Shown one piece after another: positions 6,330 through 12,920 of a stretch of DNA of 13,398 nucleotides (its first letter is position 1; every line of letters starts with the position of its first letter). A program made the translations under genes and the position numbers. This DNA comes from Pseudomonas sp. GTDB taxonomy: Bacteria > Pseudomonadota > Gammaproteobacteria > Pseudomonadales > Pseudomonadaceae. The notes below the pieces were generated by a model that saw nothing but the letters and a program-made list of their open reading frames with translations, was not told the DNA's origin and ran no database searches. Location: contig JARDZH010000009.1 of NCBI GenBank assembly GCA_029240955.1, positions 1 to 13,398 of the forward strand, given 5' to 3'.

Positions 6330-8405
6330 ATGTCCGCACAACAGAAGAAACACCCTTTCGATTTCAAAACTCAATACGGACTCGGCTTCAGCACTCAGGA
6401 CGATGAGATCGTTGTCGACTTCTTCTGCGGTGGCGGCGGCGCCGGTACCGGACTGGAGATGGGTCTGGGCCGCGCGGTGAATGTCGCGAAGAACCACAGC
6501 CCGCAAGCGATCAGCATGCACACCGTCAACCACCCGGGCGCGGTGCATTATACGACCGACGTGTTCGACGGTGATCCCGACACCGAATGCGGCGGCAAGG
6601 CCGTTGGCTGGTTCCATATGTCGCCGGACTGCACCCACCATAGCCAAGCCGCCGGCGGCCAGCCACGCAAGCGTGAGATTCGGAACCTGTCGTGGATCGG
6701 CCTGAAGTGGGCCGGCAAGAAGAAGCCTCGCGTCATCAGCCTGGAGAACGTGAAACAGATCCTTCAGTGGGGGCCGCTGATCGCCAAGCGCTGCAAGGAA
6801 ACCGGCCGGGTCATCACCCTCGACCTGATACCGCATCCGACCAAGCCGAAGAGCATGATCAACCGAGTCGCCGACAATGGAGAGGTCGTGCCGGTAAACA
6901 ACCAGTTCCTGGTGCCTGATCCAGCGCGGCGCGGGCAGACTTGGGCCGTCTTCGTGGCTGAGCTGGAGCGTCTGGGCTACGCCGTCGAATGGCGGGTGCT
7001 CAAAGCCTGCGACTACGGTGCTCCGACCAGCCGGGAGCGCTTGTTCATGATCGCCCGCTGCGACGGCCAGCCGATTGTGTGGCCTGAGCCGACCCACGCG
7101 AAGAACCCGGCGAAGGGCCAAAAGAAGTGGCGCACCGCCGCCGAGTGCATCGACTGGACCATCCCGAGCAAAAGCATCTTCGACCGGGCAAAGCCGCTGG
7201 CACCCGCCACCCTACGCCGGATCGCCAAGGGCATGAAGAAGTTCGTCATCGATGCCGCTGACCCATTCATCGTGCCGATCGCGAACTGGTCGGGCGAAAG
7301 TGTTCAGTCTGCCCATGAGCCACTGCGCACGGTGACGTCCTGGCCGCGCGGCGGATCGTTCGCGGTGGCGAGCCCGATCATTGCGCCAGCAACCCATCAG
7401 GGCAGTGATCGCATCAACGATCCCCACGCCCCGCTGCCGACGGTGACCTGCGCGAACCGCGGCGAGCTGACGCTGATAAGTCCGGTGCTGGTTGGCGCCG
7501 GTGGGCCGGAGTACAGCGGTAAGCCAGCGACAGCAGATCAACCGGCCGGCACACTAATGACTCAAAACCATCGCGCGCTCGCCTCTGCGCACCTGGTCAA
7601 GTTCCGGTTCTCGGATGAAGGTAAGGCCCTCGACGAACCGCTGCCGACTATCACCAGCGGCGGCAACTACCAGCGCCCGGCCGGCGCCGCCCACGCCATG
7701 GGCATCTCGACGGTATTCATGGCCCAGATGAATGGCGGCTTCAACACCACCGACGCCAAGAGCGTCGACGATCCGATGACCACGGTGACGAACACCGGCA
7801 GCCAGCAGCAGTTGGTGACAGCGACACTGATCACAAACACCACCGGCAACGCAGCAACTGATCTGAAGAATCCGGTACCGACAGTCACAACCGGGCAGCA
7901 CCACGCGCTTTGCTCCGCCCACCTGGCTACGCTGCGGAAAAACTGCATCGGACGGGAAATGGATGAGCCTGTGCCGACAATGACTGCCGGCGCCGAGCAT
8001 CACGCGCTGCTGGAGTACACGCTGTCACCTGAGCACGAAGAAGGCGCACTGCGGGTCGCCGCATTCCTCATCAGCTACTACGGAACCGAGAACATGAGCG
8101 CCGCCGAAGCGCCAGCGCCAACCATCACCACCAAGGATCGGCTGGGCCTGGTCACGGTCACCATCAAGGGCACGCCATACGTGATCGTCGATATCTGTCT
8201 GCGGATGCTTCAGCCAGCCGAGCTGTACAAGGCTCAGGGATTCCCCGCCGACTACATCATCAGCCACGGCGCCGACGGTAAGCCGTTCACCAAGACCCAG
8301 CAGGTTCACATGTGCGGCAACAGCGTCAGCCCGCCGCCGATGGCCGCTCTGGCTCGGGCGAACGATCCTTGGCGCGCGGTCGAGCAGCAGGCCGCCGCGG
8401 CGTAG
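6330..8405 (+). CDS. Orphan phage DNA cytosine-C5 methyltransferase with repeated recognition elements
   Basis: A 691-aa enzyme that would transfer a methyl group from S-adenosylmethionine to C5 of cytosine. Motifs appear in order: motif I IVVDFFCGGGGAGTG (27-41), motif IV SPDCTHHS with catalytic C101 (PDCT instead of the usual PPCQ), motif VI ENV (139-141), motif VIII YGAPTSRERLFMIA (229-242, Thr in place of the usual Gln), motif IX RMLQPAELYKAQGFPADY (625-642) and motif X GNSVSPPP (663-670). Between VIII and IX lies an unusually long recognition region with eight PxPTVT-like elements. The start at 6330 has GAGG seven bases upstream; the longer frame back to 6108 lies antisense to the 221-aa gene and is rejected. 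No restriction nuclease is adjacent, so protection of phage DNA from host restriction is the likely role. Confidence 0.92.
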   Translation: MSAQQKKHPFDFKTQYGLGFSTQDDEIVVDFFCGGGGAGTGLEMGLGRAVNVAKNHSPQAISMHTVNHPGAVHYTTDVFDGDPDTECGGKAVGWFHMSPDCTHHSQAAGGQPRKREIRNLSWIGLKWAGKKKPRVISLENVKQILQWGPLIAKRCKETGRVITLDLIPHPTKPKSMINRVADNGEVVPVNNQFLVPDPARRGQTWAVFVAELERLGYAVEWRVLKACDYGAPTSRERLFMIARCDGQPIVWPEPTHAKNPAKGQKKWRTAAECIDWTIPSKSIFDRAKPLAPATLRRIAKGMKKFVIDAADPFIVPIANWSGESVQSAHEPLRTVTSWPRGGSFAVASPIIAPATHQGSDRINDPHAPLPTVTCANRGELTLISPVLVGAGGPEYSGKPATADQPAGTLMTQNHRALASAHLVKFRFSDEGKALDEPLPTITSGGNYQRPAGAAHAMGISTVFMAQMNGGFNTTDAKSVDDPMTTVTNTGSQQQLVTATLITNTTGNAATDLKNPVPTVTTGQHHALCSAHLATLRKNCIGREMDEPVPTMTAGAEHHALLEYTLSPEHEEGALRVAAFLISYYGTENMSAAEAPAPTITTKDRLGLVTVTIKGTPYVIVDICLRMLQPAELYKAQGFPADYIISHGADGKPFTKTQQVHMCGNSVSPPPMAALARANDPWRAVEQQAAAA
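7314..8129 (+). repeat. Eight degenerate protein repeats in the methyltransferase recognition region
   Basis: Elements start at residues 329 (HEPLRTVT), 366 (HAPLPTVT), 403 (DQPAGTLMT), 435 (DEPLPTIT), 480 (DDPMTTVT), 513 (KNPVPTVT), 545 (DEPVPTMT) and 593 (EAPAPTIT), 32 to 48 residues apart. Most are followed after about 10-15 residues by a short strand such as SPVLVG, SAHLVKF or SAHLATL. The copies are diverged in DNA, so this is an old protein-level duplication rather than a tandem DNA repeat. Confidence 0.8.
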
Positions 8406-8510
8406 TTACAGCCACGGCAGCGCCGACAGCCAATCAGCCAGACGCATAAGCATCTGGCTGAGCAGCTCGACAAGTACTTGGTAGATCACTTCAGCAATGA
8501 GTCGCTTCAT
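8406..8510 (-). CDS. Possible 34-aa hydrophobic antisense peptide
   Basis: On the minus strand an ATG at 8510 with GGAG nine bases upstream opens a 34-codon frame ending two bases past the methyltransferase stop. It reads MKRLIAEVIYQVLVELLSQM and then continues hydrophobic and amphipathic to the C-terminal LPWL: two basic residues, then one long helix. This is the shape of small membrane peptides, including some type I toxins. It overlaps a strong inverted repeat (8434-8461). No promoter is evident, and short hydrophobic frames arise by chance, so support is moderate. Confidence 0.4.
   Translation of the reverse strand: MKRLIAEVIYQVLVELLSQMLMRLADWLSALPWL
8434..8461. repeat. Strong inverted repeat after the methyltransferase gene
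   Basis: CAGCCAGA (8435-8442) pairs perfectly with TCTGGCTG (8453-8460); adding the outer T-A pair and the inner pairs gives a 12-position stem with one mismatch around the loop ATAA. No T-run follows on either strand, so it is not a canonical intrinsic terminator, but it could stabilise the methyltransferase mRNA 3' end. It also lies inside the possible antisense peptide gene. Confidence 0.45.
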
Positions 8511-8600
8511 TCGGTGGAACTCCGGCTTGTTTGATAGCCAGATATTTCCGTCACGACTGCTGCACCGGCAATTAAACGCTTGAATTCCTACTTATCCACA

Positions 8601-8618
8601 GCCCGGGCAAGCCCCGGC
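8601..8618 (+). promoter_or_regulatory. Leader hairpin upstream of the DUF4406 gene
   Basis: GCCCGGGCAAGCCCCGGC can form a GC-only stem (CCGGG with CCCGG around CAAGC, or a bulged GCC/GGC extension). It ends two bases before the AGGA site at 8621-8624 used by the gene at 8631. No T-run follows. Confidence 0.4.
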
Positions 8619-8630
8619 ATAGGACGCCCC

Positions 8631-9131
8631 ATGCCCACAGAAAACATCCGCAAGGTAGTCACCGATTCGCTGGTCGGGATGATCTCCGCCGTAACATCGA
8701 TGACCCCGCCGGCGAACGAACCGTTGCCCGACTTCATTCAAAGCCCGATTGACCGTGCGGTTGAGCGGATCAGCGCCGCACTTGCACCAGGCGTGTCGGC
8801 CGCGTGCTCTCGTATCAACCGCCTGTACCTGGCCGGGCCGATGACTGGATTCGAAGACTTCAACTTCCCCGCCTTCAACAAGATGGCCGCACAGCTCCGA
8901 GCACGCGGTTACGTCGTTGAGAACCCCGCCGAGCACGGCGTCGTCGAGGGTGCGGAATGGGCGGACTACATGGCCTACGACCTGACCCGCCTCGGCCTCT
9001 GCGGCCAGGTCGCGGTGCTGCCCGGCTGGGAGAACTCAAAAGGCGCCCGGCTCGAAGTGCACATCGCCCGCGAGCTAGGCATGAAGGTTGTGAATGCCCA
9101 TGATCTGGTATCGATGGAGATTGCAGGATGA
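8631..9131 (+). CDS. DUF4406-family protein (nucleoside deoxyribosyltransferase-like fold)
   Basis: The C-terminal 105 residues match DUF4406: LYLAGPMTG at 65-73, then an alternating helix/strand pattern (AAQLRARGYVVENPAEHG, 86-103), WADYMAYDL (110-118), and AVLPGWENSKGARLE (128-142) with E142 before the final helix. These features resemble nucleoside 2-deoxyribosyltransferases, where the equivalent Gly, Asp and Glu residues bind nucleoside, but activity in this phage family is not established to my knowledge. The first 60 residues are an extra N-terminal helical region. The ATG at 8631 has AGGA six bases upstream; a TTG at 8580 adds 17 residues without a good ribosome site. The stop overlaps the next gene as ATGA. 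Confidence 0.8.
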   Translation: MPTENIRKVVTDSLVGMISAVTSMTPPANEPLPDFIQSPIDRAVERISAALAPGVSAACSRINRLYLAGPMTGFEDFNFPAFNKMAAQLRARGYVVENPAEHGVVEGAEWADYMAYDLTRLGLCGQVAVLPGWENSKGARLEVHIARELGMKVVNAHDLVSMEIAG

Positions 9132-9715
9132 GCCGATTGTGTTTTTGTAACTGCCCGGCGGGTTTCTCCGCTGCTCCTGAACGCCACGCCCCGGACTGCC
9201 CTGGTCGGTTCGGCGCGGGCAAAGCACCTACTCCCGTGCCGGCCACGCTTCCCGCTTCGCAACCGGCGGACAACGGGGTCGACTTCGGTATCGACGGTCG
9301 ATCGGTCCGTGTCTCGCAGGAGGCTTACTCGATCTTCCTTGCACGTGAAGCGGCGGGCCGGGAAAAAATCGAAGCCCTGCAGCAGCGCCTGAACGCAGCG
9401 GATCAGCGGATCGATGACTTGGCCGCAGCAGCCGAGCCATTCGCGAAGGTGGCCGACTTGTACGCCGGCGAAGAAGACAACTCGCATGAGCCAGCGCGCG
9501 ATGTCGGCATGCATGATGACCTGCGCCTGACTCTCGGCCAGTTCCGTGCACTCAACGATCTATGTACGCGACCGCTGATGGTCGGCTGCAAGCACGGGAT
9601 TCTTTGCGGTGACGTTACCTGCGAATGCAAAGGCAACGGCTTCGTAGAGCGAGACCATCAGATCCCCGGCACATCGGGCGTTCGCCTGAATATGCTAGCT
9701 AACCAAGGCGAATGA
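9128..9715 (+). CDS. Hypothetical protein with N- and C-terminal Cys clusters (195 aa)
   Basis: Coupled by ATGA to the DUF4406 gene. The N-terminus (SRLCFCNCPAGF, then HAPDC) and the C-terminus (VGCKHGILCGDVTCECKGNG) both hold closely spaced Cys/His that could bind zinc. Between them lie a Pro/Ala linker, a charged helix predicted as a short coiled coil (about residues 75-103) and a segment around LTLGQFRALNDLC. I recognise this as a phage-type hypothetical but know no function. A role in binding nucleic acid is possible from the metal-site pattern, without direct support. Confidence 0.7.
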   Translation: MSRLCFCNCPAGFSAAPERHAPDCPGRFGAGKAPTPVPATLPASQPADNGVDFGIDGRSVRVSQEAYSIFLAREAAGREKIEALQQRLNAADQRIDDLAAAAEPFAKVADLYAGEEDNSHEPARDVGMHDDLRLTLGQFRALNDLCTRPLMVGCKHGILCGDVTCECKGNGFVERDHQIPGTSGVRLNMLANQGE

Positions 9716-9897
9716 TCATGAAGCGCTTCATCCGCCGCAAACTCGAAGCCTGGCTGATCCTGCTGGCAGCGAAGATCCTCGAAGGCCGGAACGTCCACCG
9801 CTCTCCGGTCGTCTCCCGCCGCGACAACAACAAGATGTACGGCATGGCCGAAGAGCTCGAAGGCATCGCCGAGCGCATCAGCAACCACTATGGCTGA
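9712..9897 (+). CDS. Small basic hypothetical protein (61 aa)
   Basis: Starts in an ATGA overlap with the preceding gene; an in-frame ATG at 9718 is an alternative. The N-terminus is basic (MIMKRFIRRKLEAW) followed by a hydrophobic helix (LILLAAKILE) and an acidic helix near the C-terminus (MAEELEGIAERI). The apolar stretch is short for a membrane span, so surface association with the membrane is about as likely. It ends 12 bases from the stop of the convergent gene at 9910. Function unknown. Confidence 0.6.
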   Translation: MIMKRFIRRKLEAWLILLAAKILEGRNVHRSPVVSRRDNNKMYGMAEELEGIAERISNHYG

Positions 9898-9909
9898 GTG
9901 CAGGCTGAT

Positions 9910-10146
9910 TTAGGTGGCTGCGCTTTCAGAGGGTCGAGCATCAAGCGCTGGCATAGGATCTATTTGAATGCCAGTAAGGATTGAGTTCCAAGCATCATAG
10001 GCCTGTCTATGGCGCGCTACTGCTTCATCCCAGCGACTGCCGGTGACTTCGCTTGCGACCACCAGCATCATCAGGTGATTGGTGGTTGCATCGAGATCAA
10101 GCAATCGGTGGTGGGCTTCAAAACGAAAATCATCAGATGTAGACAT
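9910..10146 (-). CDS. Small conserved-looking hypothetical protein (78 aa)
   Basis: A leftward 78-aa helical protein: MSTSDDFRFEAHHRLLDLDA, then TTNHLMMLVVASEVTG and RWDEAVARHRQAYDAWNSIL. The pattern is reminiscent of a small protein found in Pseudomonas genomes, from memory only. No clear ribosome site precedes the ATG, which makes the exact start uncertain. It is in the same orientation as the gene ending at 10256, 110 bases away, and the two may share a transcript. Role unknown. Confidence 0.6.
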   Translation of the reverse strand: MSTSDDFRFEAHHRLLDLDATTNHLMMLVVASEVTGSRWDEAVARHRQAYDAWNSILTGIQIDPMPALDARPSESAAT

Positions 10147-10255
10147 TTTTCATGGCCGAAATGGGCCGGCTCGGAACTACGGGCCGATACTCCAATAACA
10201 TCAGTTTGCCATTAAACACCCAAACTCTAAAATCGATCCGACGATTAACGTATCT

Positions 10256-10498
10256 TCAGGGCATTTGCTGATCGATCCAATCTTCGGCCGCTTTGACCGC
10301 ATCAGCGATAGCCTGCTGGTAATCCTCCCAAGGTCCATTGAGTTCTACCGCGACTTTACCGAGCCCCTCTACCTGGCCCTTTGCGATCACATGGGCAGCT
10401 GTAGGCGCTTCATCGTTGGGCTTTTGCCAATCGAATTTCACGAAAACGTCTCTACCACGGTAGTGATGGGCAAGCGGTACATCCATCTGGTGTGACAC
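10256..10498 (-). CDS. Small hypothetical protein (80 aa), GTG start
   Basis: A leftward gene starting at GTG (10498-10496), chosen because AGGAGG lies four bases upstream; the in-frame ATG at 10486 is too far from that site. Residues 1-55 suggest a small beta-rich fold (RDVFVKFDW, then VEGLGKVAVELNGPW) followed by a C-terminal helix (QQAIADAVKAAEDWIDQQ). No family or catalytic motif is recognised. It is divergent from the gene at 10627, with a 128-base gap holding two inverted repeats, so it may have its own promoter and be expressed from the prophage. Confidence 0.6.
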   Translation of the reverse strand: MSHQMDVPLAHHYRGRDVFVKFDWQKPNDEAPTAAHVIAKGQVEGLGKVAVELNGPWEDYQQAIADAVKAAEDWIDQQMP

Positions 10499-10555
10499 GG
10501 CTCCTCCTACTAAGGGTTGTGGGCTGAGAGTATTGTTTTAGACCTTCTTACCGGT

Positions 10556-10574
10556 TTTCGCCATCAAGGCGAAA
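10556..10574. repeat. Perfect 7-bp inverted repeat in a divergent gap
   Basis: TTTCGCC and GGCGAAA flank the loop ATCAA in the gap between the minus-strand gene starting at 10498 and the plus-strand gene at 10627. It could be an operator or an RNA hairpin. No T-run places it as a terminator for either strand. Confidence 0.35.
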
Positions 10575-10600
10575 TGCCATTCCCTCCCCCTTCAAAGTCA

Positions 10601-10614
10601 GCCGCTATAGCGGC
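10601..10614 (+). promoter_or_regulatory. 14-bp perfect palindrome abutting a ribosome site
   Basis: GCCGCTATAGCGGC is a perfect palindrome that ends directly against AAGGA (10615-10619), the ribosome site of the gene at 10627. As RNA it would form a GCCGC/GCGGC stem with a four-base loop; as DNA it could be an operator in the divergent gap. Confidence 0.5.
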
Positions 10615-10626
10615 AAGGACGAAGTC

Positions 10627-11061
10627 ATGCCTGAACAAAAGATCACGTTCGTCAACGGCGCGCCGGCCAAGTGCGGCTGCAGGATGGAATTCAGCTCTGG
10701 CGGCGGAAACTACTCCGACGTGCTTTTCATCACTCCCTGCGATGCTCACAGCGGCAGCAGGCCGTTCGGGCCGGTAGAAGTGAAGCGCGATGCGGACGGC
10801 TGGTGGTATCACCCAAACATCCCGAGCTTCGGAGAAGGCGAAGATCCGGCGCCATACACCGCCTGGACAAAGCAGCAAGGTCTCGAGCTGAAAGGCTGGC
10901 ACCTGGGCGACGATCTCGATAGCCATCCGTATGAGGATGGTGCTGCTCACTGTAACGGGTGGGAGCCTGAATCGCCGGGGCCGGAGTGGTTTTTGATGGG
11001 TATCTTCGACACTGAAGACGGCCCCTATGTGCAGTGGGCTCGCCGCGAGGTTACGCCATGA
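10627..11061 (+). CDS. Phage hypothetical protein with DTEDGP C-terminus (144 aa)
   Basis: Starts at an ATG with AAGGA seven bases upstream. The N-terminal part holds CGCRMEF, and the C-terminal 90 residues carry a pattern I associate with a widespread phage protein: GWWYHPNIP (residues 58-66), an acidic middle, a GLELKGWHLGDDLD stretch, then GWEPESPGPEWFLMGIFDTE followed by DGPYVQWARR. Function is unknown to me. The sequence is GC-rich and belongs to the phage core. Its stop overlaps an ATG (11058, ATGA) that opens the decayed gene described next. Confidence 0.75.
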   Translation: MPEQKITFVNGAPAKCGCRMEFSSGGGNYSDVLFITPCDAHSGSRPFGPVEVKRDADGWWYHPNIPSFGEGEDPAPYTAWTKQQGLELKGWHLGDDLDSHPYEDGAAHCNGWEPESPGPEWFLMGIFDTEDGPYVQWARREVTP

Positions 11062-11148
11062 GCCGCAGCGGATACAGCGACGATTGCTAAAAACTGAACC
11101 TATATTTGCTGGCGCGGCGCCTTGACAGCGGCTATACAAGGCAAGCGG
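11058..11148 (+). pseudogene. Decayed 5' end of a common phage gene (MSRSGYSDDC family)
   Basis: The ATG at 11058 overlaps the previous stop as ATGA and reads MSRSGYSDDC, then stops at TAA (11088). A +1 frame from 11107 reads CWRGALTAAIQGKR up to 11148. I remember intact phage proteins of about 100-130 aa that begin with this decapeptide, continue with a short W-rich stretch and then WRGAVxSAIxGKRGQ. So this appears to be the first 30 codons of that gene carrying a stop and a frameshift, with the rest missing after 11148, where the AT-rich accessory DNA begins. Confidence 0.65.
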
Positions 11149-11262
11149 CACCCTTGGGAATCAAAGGTTAGTAGAAAACGTTACACAATGGCTACGCTTA
11201 AGGGAGTTACGTGCCCCTCGTGCTGGCGAGCTCTAACCACATTCATGAATGGACATAAGACA

Positions 11263-11745
11263 ATGCCAATTGAAAACCAGGCGTTACCCGATTTTATGGC
11301 GAAACTCACGCGTCTCGGTGCGGCACCGATTAGTGAAATTTCAGTGGTTCCGGATAATATTTTCTCGGCAACTGAGGTCGCCGAGTTAGTTCAGGCTGCT
11401 GAGGCCGACACTTTGAGGACTCTGCTCAATCAAAACCAGATCCCCTATCAAGAATTATTTGATTCTGACGAAAGTATCATCTACCACCAGAACTACAGCG
11501 ACGATTGGTTTGGCCCAACTATCCTCATTCCGATAGCTGCACTGCTTCAGAACCCGAACGTGACGTCTGTGATACTCGGGCTCATCACAAACTATCTTTA
11601 TGACGCATTCAAAGGTAGCAAGGCTCAAACTGTAAAACTCAACATAATTAAGGAAACCAAAACGGGTGAGTTTAGAAAACTATCGTACAGCGGGCCAATA
11701 GCGGGAATGGCCGAGCTCACCAGCATCTTAGAAAGTATTGAGTAA
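11263..11745 (+). CDS. Accessory protein of a two-gene cassette (160 aa)
   Basis: The frame is open from TTG 11122, but its first codons are the remnant of the broken phage gene upstream, so an internal start is likelier. ATG 11263 (MPIENQALPDFMAKLTRLG) is preferred although its ribosome site is weak; ATG 11188 and 11245 are alternatives. The protein has an acidic helical middle and one hydrophobic stretch (TILIPIAALL...VTSVILGLITNYLYDAF) that could be a membrane or buried helix, then a short strand-rich end. AT-rich codon use marks it as foreign to the phage core. Its stop and the next start share one base (TAATG), so the two products are probably made together. Family not recognised. Confidence 0.65.
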   Translation: MPIENQALPDFMAKLTRLGAAPISEISVVPDNIFSATEVAELVQAAEADTLRTLLNQNQIPYQELFDSDESIIYHQNYSDDWFGPTILIPIAALLQNPNVTSVILGLITNYLYDAFKGSKAQTVKLNIIKETKTGEFRKLSYSGPIAGMAELTSILESIE

Positions 11746-12518
11746 TGAACTTGGACGAAATAATTCAGCAATACAATTCCATAATAAAAACCGCAGAAGA
11801 ATTCAGTTCACCCGCAAGGGACACTAAGCTCCAGCTTCAGCAGTGCGGAATATTAGAAAATCTAATTTATTATGCTCTGCTAAATAAGAAGAAGGCGATC
11901 GAGCATGCAGAGGAGAATGTAGCCAATCTTTTTCTAGGTTACCAGTGTGCCGCTGGTGCGGTGCTGAGCGAAATAAGAATGTGGATATTGCTTAAGTTCG
12001 GCAAACCAAATGAAGCATGGGATCAGTATGTAGCCGCTCAGATGGCCTTAATGGACGCTTGTCGAGCCCACGAGGGTTTTCAGCACGGAAGAGAAATCAG
12101 CCTGCGATTAACAACCATAGAACAGCTAATCTTTCCAAAACAGAACTTTGTCAGCGCTGGATTCACTGCCAAACAACAAATCTGCTCTATCTGCAAGTTG
12201 AAGTACTCGACATGCATACACCTTAGACATAAAGCATATTGGGGCGAGCTGTGCGATATCCTTCATTATGGAATTACTGGCGATCACCTGGCTCTCGTTG
12301 ACTTCCCGGCTGATAAGAGGTGTCGAGTCGTCTCGATTAATACCGCTGAAGGCGTTCAAGACAAACTCTCACTGATCGTAACGCCGTATGAAGATGATAA
12401 TGCAACGCATGACGACGCTTCACTAGTTGTTCAGGCCACTATGATGTGCTCCGACAGGTTTCCATACTTGCAGCCGAGTAAGCTGGTACTGGGAGAGCTA
12501 CCCATGGAGCGGCTGTAA
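11745..12518 (+). CDS. Accessory protein with a Cys/His metal-site motif (257 aa)
   Basis: Second gene of the cassette, coupled through TAATG. The first 140 residues are helical with no membrane segment. A compact CxxC-x6-CxH-x10-C cluster follows: C147, C150, C157, H159 and C170, with Y165-W166-G167 inside it (KAYWGELC). I recall similar CSIC...CxH...YxGxxC clusters in other phage and bacterial proteins, where they look like zinc-binding modules. A strand-rich domain follows (ALVDFPADKRCRVVSI, then SLIVTPYEDD). AT-rich (23 G+C of 60 bases at 11761-11820). Likely prophage cargo, with defence or exclusion as an unproven inference. Confidence 0.72.
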   Translation: MNLDEIIQQYNSIIKTAEEFSSPARDTKLQLQQCGILENLIYYALLNKKKAIEHAEENVANLFLGYQCAAGAVLSEIRMWILLKFGKPNEAWDQYVAAQMALMDACRAHEGFQHGREISLRLTTIEQLIFPKQNFVSAGFTAKQQICSICKLKYSTCIHLRHKAYWGELCDILHYGITGDHLALVDFPADKRCRVVSINTAEGVQDKLSLIVTPYEDDNATHDDASLVVQATMMCSDRFPYLQPSKLVLGELPMERL

Positions 12519-12795
12519 GCCAGTAGTACGAGTGGTCACAGCGGGATTTTAGGGCCATGTCACCCGTCAATTTTTAGATTAATTTCAAATCCGCTGACGC
12601 CTGAAAGCGCGGCAGCGGCTGGTGAGCCCTACGACTCCTGAGTATCGCTGCGCATTTTAGTACCGGCTGATCACGGCCAGACCGAGCCGCCCTATGGCAG
12701 TGGATTAACCGGCCTTGAGTTCAGCGTCTAAGGCTTCGCGAGGTCAACGGAGCGAGTTTAGCGTACTCGGAATACACCAGCCGGACAGGGTAAAG
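12519..12795. other. Stretch with no recognisable gene
   Basis: About 280 bases after the accessory cassette with several stops in every frame I read and no convincing hairpin-plus-T-run terminator. Nothing resembling the missing part of the gene broken at 11148 is visible here. It may be leftover DNA from the event that brought in the cassette. Confidence 0.5.
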
Positions 12796-12867
12796 ATGCC
12801 CAACCTCATATTTCGCACCAAGTCAGCCGCAAAGTCTGTCGCAATTGCCCAGCCCGTAAATCTCTAA
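12796..12867 (+). CDS. Possible 23-aa peptide or gene remnant
   Basis: A short frame with ATG at 12796 and AGGG five bases upstream, reading MPNLIFRTKSAAKSVAIAQP and ending soon after. The start signal is good and the peptide looks like a normal N-terminus, so it may be a tiny gene or the surviving 5' end of a truncated one. No family is recognised and chance occurrence is possible. Confidence 0.25.
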   Translation: MPNLIFRTKSAAKSVAIAQPVNL

Positions 12868-12920
12868 CACCCTCCCCTTTATCTAGATGCACGCCGATGC
12901 ATGGCGGGCGAGGTATTCCT

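Noticed and set aside
6279..7121. 280-codon minus-strand frame opposite the methyltransferase N-terminus
   Set aside because: The plus strand carries motifs I, IV and VI of the methyltransferase here; the antisense product resembles nothing.
8580..8630. TTG start adding 17 residues to the DUF4406 protein
   Set aside because: No ribosome site; ATG 8631 has AGGA six bases upstream and a leader hairpin before it.
10517..10777. 86-codon plus-strand frame overlapping the gene at 10627
   Set aside because: Out of phase with the recognised DTEDGP protein, with Ser/Ala/Arg-rich composition and no proper start.
11122..11138. TTGACA followed by TATACA as a promoter
   Set aside because: Only five bases separate the hexamers. 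The TTGACA is better explained as codons of the decayed phage gene.
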